Position numbers and translations under genes: made by a program. Under the pieces are notes generated by a model. The model worked only from the letters and a program-made list of their open reading frames with translations. It made no database searches and was not told the DNA's origin. From Phytophthora sp. 'mugwort' (Eukaryota; Oomycota; Peronosporomycetes; Peronosporales; Peronosporaceae), in contig JAUCEF010000018.1 of the NCBI GenBank assembly GCA_033558025.1, positions 4,836,001 to 4,900,000 on the forward strand: a stretch of DNA of 64,000 nucleotides, read 5' to 3'. Of this stretch, positions 21,196-32,165 are shown piece after piece (the first letter of the stretch is position 1; each line of letters opens with the position of its first letter).

Positions 21196-22439
21196 ACGGG
21201 GTAAGCACCAAGGCACAGGTGCCACGATCAACGGCACCATGCATCAGAGAGAGCAAGAGAGATACAAATGGCGACACACACACACGAGGATCGCGTGGCA
21301 CGTACATGCCATTGCACGCACGTGCCGTTGTCCTGGGTTCGCGTCCTCGCTCTTTGGTCCGGCTCTGCACATGAGCGCTTAGACGACGACTCGAGCGTGG
21401 AGCGGGCGGGCGTCGCTGCCAGCAAGGCCTTAAGCACGGCCGTAGTCGCCGGGCACCTGGTGCTGCGTCCGGGTTCGCGCGGGTCTGCCGGTGCTTCGGG
21501 GGTTGCTGGGGGCGGCTCCAAACGATGAGTGGCGGCTGAGCACATGGCAGCGATTGGTGTTTGCTGGCTATCTCACTAAACGAAGAGTTAATGTCATAAA
21601 GTTGAATTTGGCTTGATACCGATACTGGTTGGTACCGATACTGGCTGGATTCAGTCAGACGCCGTCGGAATTTTTCGGTATGGAAGATGGGGCGATGCTT
21701 TAAACAAGCGTCCAGACGCTGCACGGCCTATGGACGTCGAGGAAGACATCTGTAGCAGCATGAAATATTAATTCGGTTGCTCTTGTAACTGAAAAGGATG
21801 ATGTTGAATCAACAGATGAACAACTATAACTTGGCGGAGGAAGAGCTCCTGGTCTGTGCTTTTTGAACATCATGCTTATTTTTCTCTCGGGCAACTTGAT
21901 AGAGATCGGTTCGCAGACCTATCCAGGAAAAAATGTGTTTCGGACCGACTTCTTCGCCACATTGAAAGCCCGCCCAGATGCTGGAGCTTATGACCACAAA
22001 CCTTTGTCCTTTTCCTCTCCACGAATCGTTACACGTGTTGAGTAGCCGGAGAAGCGTTATCACTTGAAATTGAGCTGATGCGCGTTCGCCTGGGTGTTGC
22101 AATGCGTTCGTCTTGGAGTGTCGGCGATTGGCGGTCTTGTGTGCGCGCGCAGAGTTGAAGTACAACGGAATACCCCATACTAAGATCAATATTAAGTTGG
22201 ATGGGTTTTCTCCAAGATAAATTAGAGAGCCGCTTGCAGGACTTGGACAACTCGACGCTTTATGTGACTTCGTTTTTTGGGGGCAGAAATGTTTTTGGTA
22301 GGCACAAAAACGATCGATTTTCTATTGGGACAGAGCTCTGCCCCAATAAGGAATATGTTATTTCCTAGAGCATTGTTGATCCTGGGTGCACTGTAAGTGC
22401 ATACTTAGTACTTCGTCTCTAATAACCGCAACAAAATCC
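21196..22439. other. Intergenic, about 1.2 kb
   Basis: Open frames of up to 176 codons exist on the minus strand but carry no motif, have skewed composition, and look like chance. A short direct repeat of a TACCGATACTGG type occurs near 21617-21645. No gene supported. Confidence 0.35.
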
Positions 22440-23000
22440 TCTCCTCATTAAAGGCAACCGCTTCTTTGACTCCGTCACGAAATTACTTCGCTATTCGAGG
22501 ATCAATTGCTATCCAAGACCCACCATCGGACTCGTCGATAAAAACAACATCAACATGACGTCAAATACATCTGACAGCGAGACTTGCCGCAGTTCACAGC
22601 GCTCGGAGCTAACGTCATCCGACTCTACGCTGTCGATCCGGACGTCGATAATATCGATTTCACGTGTGCGTAACTCGATGGCCTCGTCTCCCTACCCATT
22701 TAAGACGTACGGTTCGCAGAATTACGGGCTGGGCTGGGTACTTTTCGCCTGAGGATTGCACGGACGCAGGCACGAACTGCACGTGCGAGCGCTTTCCGAA
22801 TTTCGAGTTCCTCAAGGAGGCATAGCAACTCTGAGCATTTACAAGATCCCTCCGAACCATGTCGAAATATCAACTTGTCCTCTAAGCTCTCTGGATCTTC
22901 ATAATTTCCAGTGGGAAAGTGATAAATCTCTGAGTGAAGCTTGTCCCTCAATTTCTGACACCCACTTTCAATGTTTGCTGAGTCATCGACTTTGCCAATA
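22440..23000 (+). pseudogene. GH72 glucanosyltransferase pseudogene with internal deletion
   Basis: A fragmentary copy of a gene like the one at 12753-14429, on the opposite strand. It starts at the GNRFFDSVTK equivalent, runs with small indels through the region equivalent to HFTALGANVIRLYAVDPDVD (here in a shifted frame), then jumps from the position after the Asp/Phe segment straight to NSMASSPYPFKTYG. Both catalytic Glu residues are therefore lost. It continues through a CTDAGTNCTCERFPNFEFLK equivalent, a stop, the YKIPPNH segment and the SEAC...FQC end. The deletion removes about 240 codons. Non-functional. Confidence 0.8.
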
Positions 23001-23300
23001 ACATTAAGTTCTGCTGTACCACAATTCGGGATGTTTCTTGCAAGCACCAGCACTGAAGCTCCATCAATAGTTGAGAGCGCCTAAGCACCTTCAACACAAA
23101 CACCGGACATCCCTAGTACTTCACAATCACCAGCCAGCAGCAGCTTCCATGGTACAAACCATGGCGGATGCCTAAGTCAAGACTCCAGAGGAATCCATGA
23201 ATCACAGAGCAAAACCCGTACTTTTATTGCCTTTTCAATGAAGCACTAACACTAGCTTTTCTGAGCTCAGCTTGAACTGCGCGCACCTCGGGCATCTTGT
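23001..23300. other. Spacer and presumed 3' region of the kinase gene
   Basis: About 300 bases with no gene seen. Confidence 0.4.
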
Positions 23301-25554
23301 CTAAAGCAGTAGGTCTGGTTTTCGAAGTTCGTAAGCGACCTGGGCTGCAGTAGGGCGCTGAGCAGGATCTAAGCTCATACAGCTCCTAGCAAGGGCCTCG
23401 ACGTTACGAGGGCATGTAGAAGACAATGTGACCTGCAACTTACCGGATGAAACACCCTGAAGGATCACCATGTCATTGAGTGGGGCCCCTGCATCGGTTT
23501 TAGCGTCCGCAAAGGGTAGTTGGTGCGTGTCTAGCTCGAAGAGAATGATACCGAAGGAATATACATCGACAGCCTCCGTGTATTTCTCATCACCACGGGC
23601 AATTTCGGGAGCGAGCCAACGGGTGGTGCCAACACCCGCAGTCATATCGTGCTGCCGTTTAGTAGCCGAGACGCCGAAATCTCCCAGCTTTGCTCTCTTC
23701 TTGGAGTCGAGCAGAATATTTCGAGACTTGAGATCACGATGAATAATCACGGGGCTTAACGAGTGTAGATACACAATAGCATCAATCGTGTCACGAGCAT
23801 ATTGTAGCTTCAGGCCACCCTCCTGCCACGGAAGCTTTTTGGGTGATTTTTTATCCAGCAGCGTGCGTAGATCCCCAGCGTCCATGTATTCAATCACAGC
23901 AACCATGTCAACTAGTTTCGTCCACGCCACACCCACAAACTGTACAATTTTCGGGTGCTCTAGCCACGCCATCAGTTTGATCTCACGTAAAAACGATTCA
24001 CTGGTCGCCAGCGATACCTGTTCTTGGATCAGCCGCTTAACAGCCACTCGAGTGTTGCGGTATTGACCCACCCACACCTCACCAAACGCACCTTGAGCAA
24101 TCTTGTTCACAAGTGTTACGCTGTCATAATCAATACGCCACGTCACAAGCACAGGGTCGTTTGATGGGAACAACTTGTCAACTGCATCCATTTCCCTCTG
24201 ATAGTTAGCACGAGTTGCTTGATCGAAAAACAAAGGGGTATCTTCATGAATACCCTCGCGGTGGCGCTTTTTCTGCCAACTGCTGATGTAATCGTAGACT
24301 GCACGTGCAATGCCCCCAACAACACCAAGCGAGATTAAAGCGATCACACCAGCAATCATTCCGATGACCACCAGTACAATAGTTGCTGCGATAATGTACT
24401 TCTTGGTTGTGTTGGTTGGGATTGGCAAGTTTGGAATCATCACCACCCCGACCGTCACCATTGGAGTAAGAGGGTCCTCCTTTCCGTGATCTCTCATCAC
24501 AATTGCTGGATCTTCTGCCGCCGCAATATCCAAACGGCACACACCATTTCCTTGCAAATAAACGAGGGACCCAGATGCACATGTTGATACATCGGCGAAA
24601 CCAGCCTGGAAGTCAGACAAACCAGCGAAAAAGTCATACTGCGCCGTTGATACTGCTGCAATTTCGAAACCGTTGTCGGAAATGCGGAAGTTGTCCAACT
24701 GAGATGATGCAAATACTGCGTTGGGGAACACTGTCAGGGTATTGGCTGACAGATCGCTGGGGACACATCACACATATTAGAGCGGCTGATTCGTAATACA
24801 TGGACGTAACATGTGCTTCGAAGTACCAACTTACAGCGTCGTCAGGAGTGGCGATGACACATTGTAGTTGTTGAGAGCATTGTGCGAAGCGTTCCTAAAT
24901 GAAAATCGGTTAGCTGTGTGCTTACGCGTAGCAATTATCAGTAACATATGCACGACATACAGCTTGGTTAGCGCTGCGGAGGCTGCAAACGCACCGTCGA
25001 ACGCTTCCAGTTGATTTTCTGCCAGATTTCTGCCGTCATTGTCACCATTTTACACAGATTTATAAGTCCTCCAACCTGACGACATGGAGTTGCACCGAAC
25101 ACTCAGCCATCGTACAGTTCTTCCAGGTTTTCCAACGCGCGTATTTCTTCCGGAATAGCAGATAACTTGCACCTGACGAGATTCCTACAAAGTATACACT
25201 AAGGGTTAGTAAAGCTGATAGTTTCGTGCGTTCAAATTCCGATTTCCCGTCGTACAATTTCTGGATCATGCGCGGTAGGTTGAGAGTCACAACGTCGCTC
25301 AAATCCCAGTTTTCCAGCGTGCTACATAGTGACGTGATACACGTGAGTGAGTCAGTGAACCGCCAAGTATTTCGAGTTACTGCAGTCACCCACACGTCGG
25401 TAAAGACATCGTCCGGCTGGAAAAAGTTGTCGGGATGATCCGGGGCATCTCCGTCGCCCTTGTAGCTGTACGTTTCGCCGTGAACACTCGGATGGTGGAA
25501 GAGACTGGCTCGCGACCGGGCCAGCAGCAGCGCAGCAAGCGCCAACAGCCTCAT
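23301..25554 (-). CDS. LRR-containing TKL-type receptor protein kinase
   Basis: A predicted membrane receptor kinase of 650 residues. Exons: 25554-25256, 25184-25116, 25029-24961, 24894-24835 and 24756-23301, all joined in phase 2. A signal peptide (MRLLALAALLLARSRAS) leads a short LRR ectodomain. Each small exon carries about one LRR unit (LNLVRCKLSAIPEEIRALEN; LNLAENQLEAFDGAFAAS; LNASHNALNNYNVSS; LDLSANTLTVFPNAVF). A transmembrane helix lies near 286-314. The kinase domain has the glycine loop GAFGEVWVG (388), VAVKRL with the ATP-binding Lys (406), HRDLKSRN (catalytic Asp 507), DFGVSA (525) and WLAPEIARG. All catalytic residues are present, so it is probably active. Substrate and ligand are unknown. 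It is divergent from the TBC1D19 gene across 121 bases. Confidence 0.85.
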
Positions 25555-25571
25555 CGTCAGCGGTCGACTTG

Positions 25572-25578
25572 GGAGTGA
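25572..25578 (-). promoter_or_regulatory. Initiator-like motif of the kinase gene
   Basis: TCACTCC on the minus strand matches TCAYTYY and is 17 bases upstream of the kinase ATG, inside the 121-base space shared with the divergent TBC1D19 gene. Confidence 0.35.
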
Positions 25579-25675
25579 GAGCGGAAATTTAGCTAAATCG
25601 TTAAGTACGAATGTACTTACAGGTTGTATAAAACAAACGGCTTTGGTGTCCCTTTGAGTTGAAGCGGGTCGGAAG

Positions 25676-27699
25676 ATGGCAGCGCTGCGCTACGGAGAGG
25701 GCATGGGGCTTGAAGAGCGAGTGGTTTTCCTCACAGAGCAGCTGGCAGCGATGGACCAAGTGAAGGAGTGGAAGCATGCCGTTAAGATGGAGCTCGCGCA
25801 GCCAGAGTACGCGGTGAACCAGGTGCATTATCTGCGATCGTCGGCGACGCTGGAGAACCCGCTCATGTACTGCCTGCTGGAGAAAATGGGGCTGCTGGGA
25901 CGCATCAAGCGCACGGTAATCGACCTGCACTGCGAGGCCATGCAGACGGCAGCTGCAGCGTCGAAGAAGCAGGTGAACTACACGCCAGATGACGGACGTC
26001 TGCTGCCGGGGACGCGAGAGACGGCAAACGGCTGCAGTCTTGACGTCGTTCGAGCTGCGCGCGACCACTGGGAGAAGATCACGAGCGAAGAGATGTGGAG
26101 GATTGCCAGTGAGCTTGGACGGCCACTGATAGCACCTAAAGCGACGATGGAGATCGCAACAGACAAAGCGACGGTGGAGATACGTGACGACGAACAGGCT
26201 GCCGGACCATCCTTATCCGAGACTGAAGGCACAAAATTAACCAAGCCGAACAGAATCCTGGATGCACGATTTCTCTACGATGGGTTCGTCATAGTCGATT
26301 GTACTGGCTGAAGTTTTCTGATACAACTAACTCTCTTTGAACTCTAGGAATGACCTACTCCGTTCGCTGCAAGCAATCGAACCATCCAACCGAGTTCGCG
26401 AGCCAACGGAGACGTCTGTAGACTCTTGGGGTAAGCATTCCGCCTACAATGTTGCCGTGTGTCTTTAACTACACAAAATCGACAAAGTATCCTTCACACG
26501 ATTGTGTTTTTTCGGCTTTAATATAGGTTCTATCCAGCTTCAGCTCTACTCACTACCGTTCCCCGAGTACCGCCGTTTGTTCTCCGAGTTAGCTCCAGGA
26601 TGCGGTCAGATTGGACTGGATGAGCTCTTTCCAGTACAGAGAAATGCTTTCCTGGCTGAGAAAAACCGGGTCGGCGATCTCGTTCTTGCGCATCAAAGTG
26701 TATCAATGGCTCGCCAGTACTCTAAGACAGGGTGTCCTGTTAGCTTACGACCGCAGGTAAGAATTATCTACACTGCGTCACCCCTAAAAACCACACTGAA
26801 CATTGCGTTGATGATTACTCAAATGACCACTCGCTTTTGTTGCGCAACAGATCTGGCGCCAGGTTCTGTCGGTGCCGATCACCGCGCAGGACCGGAGCTA
26901 CTTCGAACAGTTGAAAAATCAAGTCGCGCAGTGGACGTACCTCACGGACGACATGTATTTGCTTGATCTCCAGCAGACCATCGACAGCTCTGACTACTTC
27001 GTTTTCCAAGACCACCTCGAAAGCGTCGTCATGGCATTTACCCGTGATCCATACGTCAAGGCACACGCACTGCAAGTGAATGGTGCCGTTTCATGTTCGT
27101 TGTCTGGGGCCGAACTTCCACCTATACTAGACTTACAGCCGAAGGAAGCCACGTCTGATATCACGGAGAGCAGAGTCCCCCCAAACGGAGTGTTGCCTTT
27201 CAGTGGACTTGTCATGTACGTGGCACCACTTGCTTATCTCTACGTGGATTCAGTAGAAATCTACTACGTTTTCCGCGAGTTGTACACCCGGTACTGGAGC
27301 AAGCTCAATGCTATCAGCACTGAACGAGGAACGATCCTACCTCTTTGCAAATTGTTTGAAGACCTTGTCGTGCGCTCCAGTCCCGCTGCTGTCTTCCATC
27401 TCATTAACATTGGCATCCAACCACTGGATATTGCCTTCCCGTGGATTCAGAGTGCCATGTCGGGTATATTGGACATCGATCAAGTACTCCTGCTTTGGGA
27501 CCGCGTCATTGGATACGATTCGTTAGAGGTTATAGCCATTTTTGCTGCTGCACTTTTCCACTTCCGAGCAACTGAGCTGGAATGCGTGAGCACGCGCGAG
27601 GAAGCTGACGATCTCTTTGCAGACCTCATAGATATTCCAGTAGTCACGTTGTTGCAGAATTATCTCTTTGGGCTTCCGTGGGCCGAAGTCAGAATTTGA
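25676..27699 (+). CDS. TBC1D19: TBC domain Rab-GAP-like protein, TBC1D19 orthologue
   Basis: A TBC-family protein, expected to act on a Rab GTPase in membrane traffic. Exons: 25676-26283, 26348-26430, 26527-26756 and 26851-27699, giving 589 residues. The first donor is weak (GTTCGT), but it is the only one I found that keeps the frame. Similarity to animal TBC1D19 runs through the whole second half: FSELAPGCGQIGLDE, QYSKTGCPVSLRPQIWRQVL, YFVFQDHLESVVMAFTRD, PPNGVLPFSGLVMYVAPL and DQVLLLWDRVIGYDSLEV. The usual TBC arginine and glutamine finger motifs are not obvious (the position after IWRQVL lacks a clear IxxDxxR), so GAP activity is uncertain. The stop is nine bases from the stop of the convergent HECT-like gene. 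Confidence 0.85.
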
Positions 27700-27708
27700 C
27701 ACTGTACA

Positions 27709-30700
27709 TTACTCGGGAAGAAAAGCTTGATCTGCGTGACGAATGACGGTTAGCATTCCCTTTTTGAAGGCATCATAGCATGAATATGACGGAAGTCTTA
27801 GAATTTCTGGCTTGTGTTCCATCGTAGGATACATCGCGTCGTGATCGAACATGTTGTCGGTCTCGGGGTAAGAAGCGACTGTAATACGGTCAGAACCCCC
27901 TTCAGTCCGAAAAAAACGTTCATTTACTAGCTGGAATGTGCCCGTCATAAACAGCAACAGTAGTTGCTGCTCTTCTTCAACAAGTTCATTCATGAGGCGA
28001 GACAGCCACGTCTTCGCAATATCCGCGCCCCTATCTCCCAGTGCTTCAGATTCGCACGTATGCCAATTGACGGCGGTCGTCCAGTCGATCTGTAGAGCGT
28101 TGAGGCTTGTCTCTGGACCGTTAAAGAGCACACGTAGTTCGTCAGCGTGAAAGAGTTCAAGAGTTGCAGGCAGCACAGTCTCAAACCCTGCAGCAAAAGA
28201 GCGTCCAGCATTTTCCCAAGGCTTATCACGCTCCAATCGATACTTCCCTTTGCAACCGACGCAGCGCAAAAACGCTGAAGTGAAATCAAAAATTCCACTT
28301 AAAGGTACTGCAAAAAGCACAAAGTGTGCAACCAGCTCTCCCAGCATGAAGAATCTTAGCAATTGTGCTGCAAGTTCCTGGTTGTTTAAGGTGAGCGGAC
28401 TCTTCTCCGGATCCCCAGCAGAGTCGCGTACGAGCAGACCAGGCACTTCCTTAAGCAAACCTGCCGCTAGTCGAATCAGTACGAGCTTTAAATTGCCCTC
28501 ACGATTCTCGGTACCTTGGCTGTTAGCGCTACCCCGTTGGATGGAAAAAATTATCGGCAAACGAAAGTCTTCAGGCTCTAGCCTCATCCCCATACCAACA
28601 AACTGCTTCCAAAAACAACCACTCGCGCGCGAAAAGACGAAAGCGAGTTTCTTCTGTCCTGACTGTTTCTCAATGCCAGGTTGTCCGTTTTCAACGCCAA
28701 TCGAGCATTGACCAGGAGACTTTTTGATGAAGTGGATAATGTACCTCCGAACATACTCGATCTTGTTGTCCAGTCGAAGTAGGAACGGGTTCGACAACAG
28801 AAGCCCTTCCATTCGTTCAATCCGTTCAGTATCACTTTGACACCAATCATTTAGAATATCAAAGCATATCGGATCCCGTACTACAGATCGTTGCCACCGA
28901 TGAACAAGCCCTCTGTGCTGGTACTTGGCCAGCATTCGATGCAGCCTCGAAAGTTGCTTTGTCAGTTTGTAGTGCATGAACTCTTGAATGCATCTGACAT
29001 CTTCCGTGTAGAGCATTGGAATCCACCCATTGGTATCCTTTGCTACAACATTTAATCCCTCCAGTAGAAGTGCACGGACACACAGCGGATGATTCTCCTG
29101 TGCCGCAATGTGAAGAGCCGTTTGATCAGATTCCTTCGCGGCATACTGCACATCAAAGAGCCCGATATTGCAAAGATGTGTAACAAGCAAGTGATTGCCC
29201 GAAGCTGCAGCAAAATGAAGGGGGGACCACCCGTTAGGTGCCGTCTGGTTCAAACAGTCTCCAAACACGTCAATATCAAGCATCAGCGCGATAACATCCT
29301 TCGCTTTTTTGCACAATTCGCTCGCGTTGACTGCCATTGCGCTACTACCAGCGGCCTTGCACAAAATCATCAAGGGATACAAGCCTTCGCTGGACTTTTC
29401 CTGCAGCATCGAGTCCTGAGCAGCAAAGATCATCCGACAGATATCTACTGTATGGCTGTTGACAGCCTGGCATGCGTAGTGAATCGGAAAATTGGAATCC
29501 AAATCGCCCATACCCACTAGCGCGGGGTCCTCCCTTATAAAGGGGACACAGAGACAGTTGACTTTAACTGATTGCAGCATTAAGTGAAAAGGCATACATC
29601 CCCGCAAATCTTGGTGAAGCATCAGCTTCCGATCACGCTTCAGTAATACCCGACAGCACGCAACTGACCCCCCTAGTGCAGCATGGTGCAGCGCGTTACG
29701 ACTCTGTAAATCCGTGGCGAAAAGATCCACCTTGCGCTCATCCAGCAAGTAACACAAGCACTTGACAAGTCCATTACGTGCAGCATGCATAGCCAGAGTC
29801 CTGTTTTCGTACTTCGCATTGGTCCAATCGGGAGGAAGGTTTGCACATTTAGTGTTGTCTTGCAGTAAATTCATCAACTGGGTTGAGTTTCGACTGTCGC
29901 AACATTGGAATAGCCAGTCGAGTATGTGCTGGGATGCCTTTACGCAACGTGCCAAGTATGTTTCGCGATCACAACGGGTACAAAGATACTTTGGTGGTGG
30001 ACGGGTTTCCAAACTTGTCCAAAGTCCAACGCAGTCGGCGTGCTCCCACACACCACAGTCTTCTTTCCAGCACTGTAGCCATTGTCCACGGTACCCCCCA
30101 ACCGAGGTAGCCCCACAGACACACCGAATTTCTCCAATCAGTGTTGAAGGCTCAAAGTCCATATCGTCGTCGGCATCGTCGTCTTCATCGACAAGCTCTG
30201 AAACAGCGTTACCGTCACCAGACTCATTGTCATCTTCTTTCGCCGGTTCATGTGTGACAACCCCATTTTCCGTCACCAGTTCCGCGGAAGTGTCTTCCTC
30301 TTCATCATCCGAAAACTGCGTGAGGTCAACCTCATCATTGCTACGTTTCCGTCCATTCTCCTTGGGCCTATCAGACTGCAGTAACCTTCTCCGTTTTTTG
30401 TTGAGCTGCGTGGGCTTGCCAACAGGGATGCCGTCTTCACTGCTGTCTTGCGATGCATTGCGACGACGGGTACCAGGGGGTGGACGTGACAGGTCAGGTA
30501 GGTCATCATCATCGTCGTCGTCGAGCTCAACTTGAGAGTATAACAATCGTTTCCGACGGCGCTTTCGAGTAGGTTGGCTACTTAAACTGCCCTCGCTCGC
30601 CTCAGCATCGTCACTGGAATCGCTATCCTCGCTTTCACTCGCTTCTGGGGGAATATACTCAACATCACCGCCTGTGGTCCAAATTGAGTTGGATTTATGC

Positions 30701-31971
30701 CCTTTTGGTCGTTGCGATGAGGAGTGCGAGGTAGACTTCGTTTGTCGCTGCTTTAGTCGACGCTGCGCTCGCGTTGAAGTTTCCTGTAGATTCCAATTTG
30801 GTGTAGGCGTTTGCTTTTGTGCAGACGGTTCCTTCTGAGGTGTATCCTGTTGTAGTCTCTGTCGCAATTGTTCTTGTTCTTTTGCTCGTTCTTGTCTTTC
30901 CCGCTCCTGCTGTTGTCTTTCCGCCAAAATTTCTCGCCTCTGTTGCGCCCGAAGCCGCTCCTGATATTCCTTCTGCCTCCTTTGCAGCTCTTCGTGCGCT
31001 TTTTGCCGTTGCCGCTCGTGCTGAAAACGCCGTTGGCGCTCTTGTTCCTGTACTCGCCGCTCTCGCTCCTCTCGCTCACGTCGTAATCTTCGTTGCTCTT
31101 CCGCCTGCACTTCAGCGCACTGCTGTTGTTGCACTAGTTGAATTCTATCATGTTGCTCCTGACGTTCCCTCGCTAGTCTTCGCTGCTCAAATTCCCGAAT
31201 CACGGCTTCTGATGGGTCACTAAATGTCACAGCCACATGAGCTGGCGGTTGTACTGCTTGTATCGGACCGAGTATTGGGGGCGTACGCGACGTATTTACA
31301 GATGCCGTTGGCTGCTCCGGTTTAACACGCACCCGATCAGGAACCTGTACCACTTGCTGCTGTGAGTGTGATGTTGTGTTGCCCAAACGTTTCTGACGCA
31401 ATCGCTCGTAAAACTCCTGAAATTCGGAATGATAAAGCCAGAGTTCCACCTCAGTCCGGAACATCGAGAGGTTCCCCGGCTGCACGCGGGCGTGGAAGGC
31501 CCACGAGTTAATGCTGTTGACGTAGAACTCCTGCAACAGGTCGGGCGAGAAGAGTTGTACCACCTCTAGCGGTAGCCACGTCTCCATGCCGTTGCGCCAT
31601 CGCGTGAACACGAGCTCCCAGCGCTGACCCTCGTTCCTGGAGCATTGCACCAGGTCCAGCACCTTGACGAGGTCTCCGCGCGACACGCGGGGCATACTGA
31701 GTACGTTCTGCTTGGGAAGGTCGGCCATCGTGAAGGTGGCCACACTGATCTTGGCGTACAGGTCCCCGTGGGTGGACATGACGATAAACTTGCGCCGAAT
31801 CTGGAAGCGCGCGTACCAGAAACGGCGCCGTGGGTCTGCGTGGATGTACAGTCGCTGAGCGAACTTCGCAGGGATCTGTGGGCGGAAGCTTAGGTCTCCA
31901 ATGCGAGGTAGCACCAGGTGGAGTCCTTGGTCCTCCGGCAGCGTCGGGTAAGCCTTGGACCGCATGTCCAT
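27709..31971 (-). CDS. Large PHD/ankyrin protein with HECT-like C-terminus
   Basis: A 1420-residue protein without visible introns. The N-terminal 240 residues are conserved-looking but unassigned. A Gln/Arg/Glu-rich coiled coil follows (about 257-370), then an acidic and basic low-complexity region (about 440-600, with an Asp run and KKRRRL-type nuclear signals). A PHD finger lies near 614-665 (IRCVCGATSVGG, LQCWKEDCGVWEHADCVG, LCTRCDRE). Ankyrin repeats span about 720-990 (LFATDLQSRNALHHAALGG and similar units). The C-terminal 340 residues align by eye with a HECT ubiquitin-ligase domain (FETVLPATLELFHADELRVL, LLLLFMTGTFQL, LRLPSYSCYDAFKKGML), but the expected TCxxxL cysteine position seems to hold Lys. 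The open frame extends to a GTG at 32043 across a good splice acceptor (CTTTCTTGCAG), so an extra 5' exon is possible. I start at the ATG at 31971. Confidence 0.75.
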   Translation of the reverse strand: MDMRSKAYPTLPEDQGLHLVLPRIGDLSFRPQIPAKFAQRLYIHADPRRRFWYARFQIRRKFIVMSTHGDLYAKISVATFTMADLPKQNVLSMPRVSRGDLVKVLDLVQCSRNEGQRWELVFTRWRNGMETWLPLEVVQLFSPDLLQEFYVNSINSWAFHARVQPGNLSMFRTEVELWLYHSEFQEFYERLRQKRLGNTTSHSQQQVVQVPDRVRVKPEQPTASVNTSRTPPILGPIQAVQPPAHVAVTFSDPSEAVIREFEQRRLARERQEQHDRIQLVQQQQCAEVQAEEQRRLRREREERERRVQEQERQRRFQHERQRQKAHEELQRRQKEYQERLRAQQRREILAERQQQERERQERAKEQEQLRQRLQQDTPQKEPSAQKQTPTPNWNLQETSTRAQRRLKQRQTKSTSHSSSQRPKGHKSNSIWTTGGDVEYIPPEASESEDSDSSDDAEASEGSLSSQPTRKRRRKRLLYSQVELDDDDDDDLPDLSRPPPGTRRRNASQDSSEDGIPVGKPTQLNKKRRRLLQSDRPKENGRKRSNDEVDLTQFSDDEEEDTSAELVTENGVVTHEPAKEDDNESGDGNAVSELVDEDDDADDDMDFEPSTLIGEIRCVCGATSVGGYRGQWLQCWKEDCGVWEHADCVGLWTSLETRPPPKYLCTRCDRETYLARCVKASQHILDWLFQCCDSRNSTQLMNLLQDNTKCANLPPDWTNAKYENRTLAMHAARNGLVKCLCYLLDERKVDLFATDLQSRNALHHAALGGSVACCRVLLKRDRKLMLHQDLRGCMPFHLMLQSVKVNCLCVPFIREDPALVGMGDLDSNFPIHYACQAVNSHTVDICRMIFAAQDSMLQEKSSEGLYPLMILCKAAGSSAMAVNASELCKKAKDVIALMLDIDVFGDCLNQTAPNGWSPLHFAAASGNHLLVTHLCNIGLFDVQYAAKESDQTALHIAAQENHPLCVRALLLEGLNVVAKDTNGWIPMLYTEDVRCIQEFMHYKLTKQLSRLHRMLAKYQHRGLVHRWQRSVVRDPICFDILNDWCQSDTERIERMEGLLLSNPFLLRLDNKIEYVRRYIIHFIKKSPGQCSIGVENGQPGIEKQSGQKKLAFVFSRASGCFWKQFVGMGMRLEPEDFRLPIIFSIQRGSANSQGTENREGNLKLVLIRLAAGLLKEVPGLLVRDSAGDPEKSPLTLNNQELAAQLLRFFMLGELVAHFVLFAVPLSGIFDFTSAFLRCVGCKGKYRLERDKPWENAGRSFAAGFETVLPATLELFHADELRVLFNGPETSLNALQIDWTTAVNWHTCESEALGDRGADIAKTWLSRLMNELVEEEQQLLLLFMTGTFQLVNERFFRTEGGSDRITVASYPETDNMFDHDAMYPTMEHKPEILRLPSYSCYDAFKKGMLTVIRHADQAFLPE

Positions 31972-32165
31972 TTTGGCCGTGCGCGCGCTGATGGTCTGCA
32001 AGAAAGAGGGAAATGCGTCACGGCACAAAACAGTAGCGGTCACTCAAGCGAGGGATGGTGATGTGACCCACCCAACAAGTGACACGGCGACGTCGTCTCG
32101 ACGGACCCGTAGTGAGCGGCCGGGGATATTCCTCTCGCGACCAGCAAGTCCGTTCGACGCGTAGC
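31972..32165. promoter_or_regulatory. Shared upstream region of the HECT-like and carrier genes
   Basis: Only 194 bases separate the two divergent start codons, so both promoters must lie here or overlap the genes. I see no clear initiator motif. A pyrimidine-rich tract with AG on the minus strand (about 31996-32015) may be a splice acceptor. Confidence 0.4.

Noticed and set aside
21194..21724. Minus-strand frame of 176 codons near the tRNA-like sequence
   Set aside because: Composition is Arg/Pro/Ser-biased with no motif, and it overlaps the other open frames in a way typical of GC-rich non-coding DNA.
29762..31223. Plus-strand frames of 257 and 134 codons opposite the PHD/ankyrin gene
   Set aside because: They lie antisense to the acidic and coiled-coil low-complexity parts and have Ser- or Val/Leu-biased composition expected of such shadows.
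32079..32165. N-terminal extension of the mitochondrial carrier
   Set aside because: It would need a GTG start. The first ATG is at 32166 and the extra residues are not part of the carrier fold.
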